Part shown: positions 59,482-64,000 of the stretch, piece by piece
Position numbering within the stretch: the first letter of the stretch is position 1
Layout of the letters: every line of letters starts with the position of its first letter
Assembly: GCF_000718095.1 (NCBI RefSeq)
Contig: NZ_JOEI01000032.1
Coordinates: 57,969-121,968, forward strand
Source of the DNA: Streptomyces scopuliridis RB72
GTDB taxonomy: Bacteria > Actinomycetota > Actinomycetes > Streptomycetales > Streptomycetaceae
Length of the DNA: 64,000 bases
Direction: 5' to 3'
Notes under the pieces: model-generated
Told to the model about the DNA's origin: nothing
Database searches by the model: none
What the model saw: only the letters and a program-made list of their open reading frames with translations
Made by a program: the position numbers and the translations under genes

Positions 59482-61239
59482 ATGACCGAGGCACAGAGGA
59501 CTGAGGCTCTGATGGAACGGTTCCGCGCGCTGCGGAAGCGCTTTGACGACGGAGACCACGGCAACGTATGGATCTCGATGCGTGACGAGGAGGCATTCCG
59601 CGCCGAACTGGAGCGGAGCTCCGCGCGCGGCGAGGAACCGGAACCGGATCCCGGCACGGCAACCCCCCACCCGATGCCGCTGAACGGGGTGCTGCTGGCG
59701 GTCAAGGACAACATCGACGTACGGGGACTTCCGACGACCGCCGCGACACCCGCGCCGCTGCGCGACCCGGAGACGGACGCCGCCGTCGTCGAGGGGCTTG
59801 CCCACGCGGGCGCGATCGTCGTCGGCAAGACGAACATGGACCAGTTCGCGACGGGGCTCGTCGGCACGCGGTCACCCTACGGTGCGCCCGTGTCGGTGAG
59901 TGACTCCTCCCGGATTTCGGGGGGATCGAGCTCGGGCTCGGCCGTGGCGGTCGCCGCCGGTCTCGTGGACGCCGCTCTCGGCACGGACACCGCCGGATCG
60001 GGACGGGTGCCCGCCGCGTTCAACGGCATCATCGGCGTCAAACCGACCCTGGGGCTCGTGCCCATGACCGGCGTCGTTCCCGCCGCCCCGAGCTACGACA
60101 CCGTGACCCTGTTCACCCGCGATTTCGACACCGCCGAGCGGGTGCTTCCACAGATGGCGAAGTACGTTCACACCGACCCCACGAGCCGGGCATGGCCGGC
60201 CGACGCACCGCTGGCGGCCCCGCCCGTGGCACGGCTGGGCATTCCCCGGCCCGAGAACCTCTCGGCGATGTCACCACAGTGGCACGCCGCGTTCGATGAC
60301 GCGGTGACGGCACTCGACGCCGAGACCTTCACCGCGCAGCGGGTCGACATCGACGGGCTCCTTCGCATCGCGCGTCTGCTCTACGAGGGCGCACTCGTGG
60401 CCGAGCGGGCACACGCATTCGGGCCCGAACTCGCCCGTCTCGGCCACACCGCCGACCCCAGCATCCGGAGAATCGTCGGTGCCGCCGACCCGAGCGCGGT
60501 AGACCTCGTCCGAGACCAGCAGACCCTGCGCGCCGGCATTGCGGAGGCCCGCGCGCTGTGGGAACGGGTCGACGCCCTGCTGCTGCCGACGGCACCCGGC
60601 CACCCCACGACGGAGGACGTCGCCGCCGATCCGATCGGGGTGAACTCCTGGCTCGGTACCTACACCAACTTCGTGAACCTCCTCGACATGGCCGCCGTCG
60701 CGGTGCCACTGCGCACCGGCTCCCGGGCACCCATGGGGCTGACACTCGTGGGCAGGGCCTTCTCCGACCGTCTGCTCTTGGACCTGGCGGAGCGCCTGCG
60801 CCCGGACTTGCGAAGCACTGCCGCGACCTGGATCCCGGCCCACCACCGCGTCGCCGTGTTCGGAGCGCACCTGACCGGCGAGCCTCTCAACCACGAACTG
60901 ACCGGCCTTGGCGCACGCCTGCTGAAACCCGTACGTACCACCGACCACTATCGCCTGTTCCGCCTCAGCACCGATCCGGCGAAACCCGGTGTGGTGGACA
61001 GCGGGGAACCAACGGGACACCCGGGAATCGAGGGCGAGTTGTGGGCCCTGCCCCCTGCCGCCGTCTCAACCTTCCTCGAAGGCATCGCCTCGCCACTCGC
61101 ACTGGGGCGGATCACGCTCGATTCCGGCGAATCGGTAACGGGATTCGTCTGCGAACCACGCGCCGTCGTGGAAGCACGTGACGTCACCTCCGCCGGCGGA
61201 TGGAAACGGTACCTCCAGGCAGCGGGCCCGACCGGGTGA
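59482..61239 (+). CDS. atzF: Allophanate hydrolase-like amidase (AtzF type)
   Basis: Amidase of 585 aa with the two-domain layout of AtzF. The amidase part has Lys75 in LAVKDNIDVRGLPTTAATP, ISGGSSSGSAVAVAAGL, nucleophile Ser173 in GTDTAGSGRVPAAFNGIIG and GLVPMTGVVPAAPSYDTV. The C-terminal 120 residues (VAVFGAHLTGEPLNHELTGL, HYRLFRLST, GIEGELWALPPAAVSTFLE) correspond to the AtzF C-domain. AtzF turns allophanate into CO2 and ammonia. No urea carboxylase gene is nearby, so the allophanate-like substrate must come from another reaction. It ends the operon, 17 nt after the second amidase. Confidence 0.85.
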   Translation: MTEAQRTEALMERFRALRKRFDDGDHGNVWISMRDEEAFRAELERSSARGEEPEPDPGTATPHPMPLNGVLLAVKDNIDVRGLPTTAATPAPLRDPETDAAVVEGLAHAGAIVVGKTNMDQFATGLVGTRSPYGAPVSVSDSSRISGGSSSGSAVAVAAGLVDAALGTDTAGSGRVPAAFNGIIGVKPTLGLVPMTGVVPAAPSYDTVTLFTRDFDTAERVLPQMAKYVHTDPTSRAWPADAPLAAPPVARLGIPRPENLSAMSPQWHAAFDDAVTALDAETFTAQRVDIDGLLRIARLLYEGALVAERAHAFGPELARLGHTADPSIRRIVGAADPSAVDLVRDQQTLRAGIAEARALWERVDALLLPTAPGHPTTEDVAADPIGVNSWLGTYTNFVNLLDMAAVAVPLRTGSRAPMGLTLVGRAFSDRLLLDLAERLRPDLRSTAATWIPAHHRVAVFGAHLTGEPLNHELTGLGARLLKPVRTTDHYRLFRLSTDPAKPGVVDSGEPTGHPGIEGELWALPPAAVSTFLEGIASPLALGRITLDSGESVTGFVCEPRAVVEARDVTSAGGWKRYLQAAGPTG

Positions 61240-61405
61240 AGCCACCGCACCACGGACAAATCGCGCCCACAATAACGCAGTTCAGCTCTGGACGATCAGC
61301 CGGGAATGCGAGAATGCAGCAGCGCCGGGCGTGGAGCTCCCACCAAGAAGGAGCCGATGGCAAACAGCGCGTCCTGCTGTGCGGGCGTAACGGAGGAGCT
61401 CACTG

Positions 61406-62233
61406 ATGAAATCGCAAAAGATCCACCGGCAGAAAGCAATCATCGACCTGCTTCAAGAGCACGGCAAAGTTGAGACCGCCCTGCTGAGCAGGGATCTCGG
61501 AGTAACCGAGATGACCATCCGCCGGGACATCGAACAACTCGAAAAGGAAGGCGTCCTCTATCGCGTCTACGGAGGCGCCGTACCGACATCAGGTCGCAGC
61601 TTTGAACCGCCGTTCAGTATCCGTTTGACTCAGAAAACGGAATCAAAAACTGCTATCGCGACACAAGCGGCACGGCTTGTGCCGCGGGGGGCGAACGTAG
61701 CCCTCGATTTCGGCACCAAAACCTACTTCGTGGCCAAAGAGCTGAGAAAACATCCTGGCGCGCTGATCGCACCGACGGGTCTGCACGCGGCCCGGGAACT
61801 CGCAAAAAACCCCGCCATCCGGATCCTGATGCCCGGCGGCCACCTGAAACCGAACGAGCTGAGCATTTACGGCTCCGACGCCGAGGATTTTTTTCGCAGC
61901 CACCGCTGGGACGTTTCACTCGTGAGCATCGCAGGAATTGATACCGACCAGGGGTTGACGGACTACAACAGAAGTGACGCAAAACTCAAGGCGTCATTGA
62001 TTCACAATTCAGACTGCGTCGTCATACTCGCCGAGGAGCGGTATCTCGGCGCCGTGTCATTCGCTCCTGTCGGCTCGCTGGAAAAAGTGCACATCGTTGT
62101 GACCGACGCACACCCGGACCACAAGAGCTTGACCGACTTCCACAAGAGAGGCATCAATATAATCTCCACGCAAAATCCGCCGCACGAGGGCGACGGGTTC
62201 GCCGGGGCCGAACCGGACCGCGACACCGACTAG
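61406..62233 (+). CDS. DeoR/GlpR family transcriptional regulator
   Basis: Regulator of 275 aa. HTH KIHRQKAIIDLLQEHGKVET, LGVTEMTIRRDIEQLEKEG, YRVYGGAV; DeoRC sensor domain with VALDFGTKTYFVAKEL, MPGGHLKPNELSIYGS, VSLVSIAGIDTDQGLTDYNR and VVILAEERYLG. Base composition is visibly more AT-rich (AAAATC, AAAAAC, TTTTTTTCG stretches) than its neighbours, hinting at a different origin. It lies 166 nt beyond the amidase operon in the same direction and is its likely controller, sensing a phosphorylated pathway intermediate made by the kinase. Confidence 0.87.
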   Translation: MKSQKIHRQKAIIDLLQEHGKVETALLSRDLGVTEMTIRRDIEQLEKEGVLYRVYGGAVPTSGRSFEPPFSIRLTQKTESKTAIATQAARLVPRGANVALDFGTKTYFVAKELRKHPGALIAPTGLHAARELAKNPAIRILMPGGHLKPNELSIYGSDAEDFFRSHRWDVSLVSIAGIDTDQGLTDYNRSDAKLKASLIHNSDCVVILAEERYLGAVSFAPVGSLEKVHIVVTDAHPDHKSLTDFHKRGINIISTQNPPHEGDGFAGAEPDRDTD

Positions 62234-62473
62234 AATTCTGCGGTGAACGCCACCCACCCCGGGGACTGACTCTGTCGGGGATCTTGAGATGACGGTGTCA
62301 GCGCTGGTCGTGCGCCATGACTGCCGACGGGGGATTGCGTGCTGGTCCAAGAAGCAGTACCAACGCCGGGATACTCCCATGTCTGATCGCCACACCGGCT
62401 GAGTACGATCACCTATGCCGGTCTGGGTACGCAAGCGGCTGCCGGCCGCGCTCGGCACAGGAAGGGTGGACAC

Positions 62474-63208
62474 ATGCGCCGACTGCTGCTGCTCGCCCCG
62501 CTGTTGCTGTTCACTGTCGGCTGCGGGGTAGTGCAGTCCTCCGAGGGTGACGCGACGGACGCCGCACGGGAGGTGGCCAGGAAGGCGGGCGAGCGGCTCT
62601 ACGGCCAGCGTCCGCGCACGGCGGAGGAGGTCGGGCGCTCCGCCTCCGGCATCGACGGGGTGGAGGTACTGCGAGTGACGGGTACCTCGACACACGACGG
62701 GGACGGCATCGACGTGGTCGTCCGCACGTCCGGCTCGGCGTACAACGGATGGCTCGACCTTGAGGAGGTTGCCGTGCGGCGCTGTTTCGCGGTGCGGGTG
62801 TCGCCCAAGTCGGAGTGGCGTGAGGATCCCCGTGACGTGGACTGCCTGGATGGACCTCCGCTGACCTTCGCCCCGCCACCCGGACCGCCCCGGCTGCCGT
62901 ACGAGGAGCTCCACGCGAAACTTCCCCGGGTGCCGGAGGGAGGCCGGGTGGACGAGGCCGAGGTGCGCCGTATGCTCGCTGCCCTGGATCTACATCCGGC
63001 GATCCGTACCGAGGTGAAGGCGGACGGCGGCCGGGTCGGCGTTCTCCTGTCGGTAAAGGGCAACGGCTTCGACGCGCAGGACTGCCTTCTTGCCCGCGTG
63101 GGCCCCGGCGCCAGTGAGGTGTGGGTGCCGCCCCGGATCCAGCGGATGCCCGGAGAGGGCGGCTGCACCGTCGACAACGCCCTGGACCCGAAACCGCCAC
63201 CGCACTGA
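62474..63208 (+). CDS. Hypothetical lipoprotein
   Basis: Protein of 244 aa with a lipoprotein signal (MRRLLLLAPLLLFTVGCGVV, lipid Cys at 17). The mature part has a coiled AAREVARKAGERLYG helix, a VDVVVRTSG strand region, several Cys (RRCFAVR, DVDCLDG, QDCLLA, GGCTVDN) that could pair, and a Pro-rich middle (FAPPPGPPRLPYEEL). No domain is recognised. It is probably anchored outside the membrane. The 240 nt upstream of it hold no gene; a separate promoter is needed. Confidence 0.7.
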   Translation: MRRLLLLAPLLLFTVGCGVVQSSEGDATDAAREVARKAGERLYGQRPRTAEEVGRSASGIDGVEVLRVTGTSTHDGDGIDVVVRTSGSAYNGWLDLEEVAVRRCFAVRVSPKSEWREDPRDVDCLDGPPLTFAPPPGPPRLPYEELHAKLPRVPEGGRVDEAEVRRMLAALDLHPAIRTEVKADGGRVGVLLSVKGNGFDAQDCLLARVGPGASEVWVPPRIQRMPGEGGCTVDNALDPKPPPH

Positions 63209-63241
63209 ACCGGGTACCTGACGCTGTGCCTGCCGGAAACC

Positions 63242-64000
63242 TCATCCGTGCAGTTCAGGCGGCGTGTCGGTACTCGTGGATGACTTCGCCGAGGCGGTCT
63301 TGCGGCGTATGTCCAGGCGGGTGATCTGTTCGGGGTCCAGCGGTTCGGGGACGGCGCGTAGGGGTGCCGCCTGGTTCATCGCCTGGTGGGGCCGGTGCGC
63401 GTTGTGGTGCTGCTCGAACTCGCGGAGCGCACGGTGGAGGTGGTGCTCGTTCCAGATCAAGGTCCGGTCGAGGAGTTCGTGGCGGCGGGTCTGGACCCAG
63501 CGCTCCATGATGGCGGTCATGCGTGGCATCCGGATACCGGTGAGGACGACCTGGATGCCGTCGTCGGTGAGGATCTGGGCGAAGAGCGCGGGGTACTTCG
63601 CGTCCCGGTCCCGGATCAGGTAGGCGACGGTGGCTTGGGCGTCCTCCAGGTCCATGACGAGGTTTCGTGCGGCCTGGGCAACCCGGTCCGCGGTGGGGTG
63701 CGCGCTGGTGCCCAGGATCCGGACGCGGCGGGTGGCGTGCTCGATGGCGGCGAGGATGTACGGGCGTTGCCCGGTCAGGGTGACGGTCTCGATGAAGTCG
63801 CGGGCCAGGAGGGCGTCGGCCTGGGAGTGCGGGAAGTCGGCCCGGGTGTTGGCGGCCCGGTTGGGCGCGGGGTCGATGCTTTCGGCTTGGAGGACCTCCC
63901 GGACGGTGGAGGCGGCGACTGTGATGCCGGGAGTGGCGAGTTCGCCGTGCACCCTGCGGTAGCCCCACGACGGGTTCTCCCGGACCAGGCGCAGGATCAG
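63242..64000 (-). CDS. Transposase/integrase with rve core, cut by the window edge
   Basis: C-terminal 252 codons of an rve-type (IS3/IS481-like) transposase running off the right edge. Reads LILRLVRENPSWGYRRVHGE, then ADALLARDFIETVTLTGQRP (first D), YLIRDRDAKYPALFAQIL (second D), IRMPRMTAIMERWVQTRRHE (E) and EFEQHHNAHRPHQAMNQAAP. The 3' end and the 30 nt between it and the lipoprotein gene show no clear inverted repeat. The N-terminal domain is outside the window. Confidence 0.85.
   Translation of the reverse strand: MILRLVRENPSWGYRRVHGELATPGITVAASTVREVLQAESIDPAPNRAANTRADFPHSQADALLARDFIETVTLTGQRPYILAAIEHATRRVRILGTSAHPTADRVAQAARNLVMDLEDAQATVAYLIRDRDAKYPALFAQILTDDGIQVVLTGIRMPRMTAIMERWVQTRRHELLDRTLIWNEHHLHRALREFEQHHNAHRPHQAMNQAAPLRAVPEPLDPEQITRLDIRRKTASAKSSTSTDTPPELHG

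Overview
The window looks like chromosomal DNA from a Streptomyces-type actinomycete. It has very high GC with strong third-position GC bias, frequent GTG and TTG starts, many 4-nt ATGA stop/start overlaps, and characteristic families: a conservon (CvnABCD), an XRE-cupin regulator, a DinB/mycothiol-dependent-type protein and a tRNA-Pro(GGG). Nothing was searched; all family calls come from reading the translated sequence.

Region 1 (1-7000): a tightly coupled minus-strand operon of the uncharacterised STM4011-STM4015 type (LRR protein, ATP-grasp-like protein, alkaline-phosphatase-fold hydrolase, two radical SAM enzymes), then a plus-strand pair of a small conserved protein and a DUF6745-type protein. 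Region 2 (7178-11640): a minus-strand operon of a ThDP-dependent 2-oxoacid decarboxylase, an amino-acid dehydrogenase, a TetR repressor and a PfkB kinase, with a palindromic operator at the front. Region 3 (11850-21800): an MBL-fold hydrolase, then a homogentisate (tyrosine) catabolic block: membrane protein, IclR regulator, secreted FGE-like protein, hmgA, a conserved unknown, fahA and a broken scoA start. Three copies of one palindrome (CCGATTATCGG) tie the block together. It contains wreckage (IS701 scrap, truncated hmgA paralogue, truncated scoA) and ends in a 105-bp relic of the MBL gene found at its other end, which suggests an inserted or rearranged segment.

Region 4 (21935-42305): ordinary accessory chromosome. 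It holds a DeoR/SIS divergent pair, a five-gene conservon, a LacI regulator divergent from an NMT1-type ABC transporter, an XRE-cupin/GNAT pair, a Tat-exported TIM-barrel protein next to a 1175-residue ThuA/sugar-dehydrogenase/PKD protein, an aldo-keto reductase with a divergent LysR, a DinB protein and a split transketolase. The LacI-type 14-bp palindrome lies upstream of both the transporter and the ThuA gene.

Region 5 (42444-64000): an apparent genomic island beginning at tRNA-Pro. Just downstream are repeats of a 12-bp piece of the tRNA, then an IS5-type element and an IS701-type element sharing a CTAG target, with an ISAzo13-type element nested in the IS701 transposase. Relics of an HNH endonuclease and a helicase follow. 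The cargo is a compact plus-strand catabolic operon (49245-61239): M20 amidohydrolase, small-molecule kinase, class-III PLP enzyme, sugar-type ABC importer, two amidases and an allophanate-hydrolase-like amidase, followed by a DeoR regulator. I read it as an import and nitrogen-scavenging pathway for an amide- or carbamoyl-containing hydroxy-amine; the substrate is unknown. A lipoprotein and an rve-type transposase running off the right edge complete the window.
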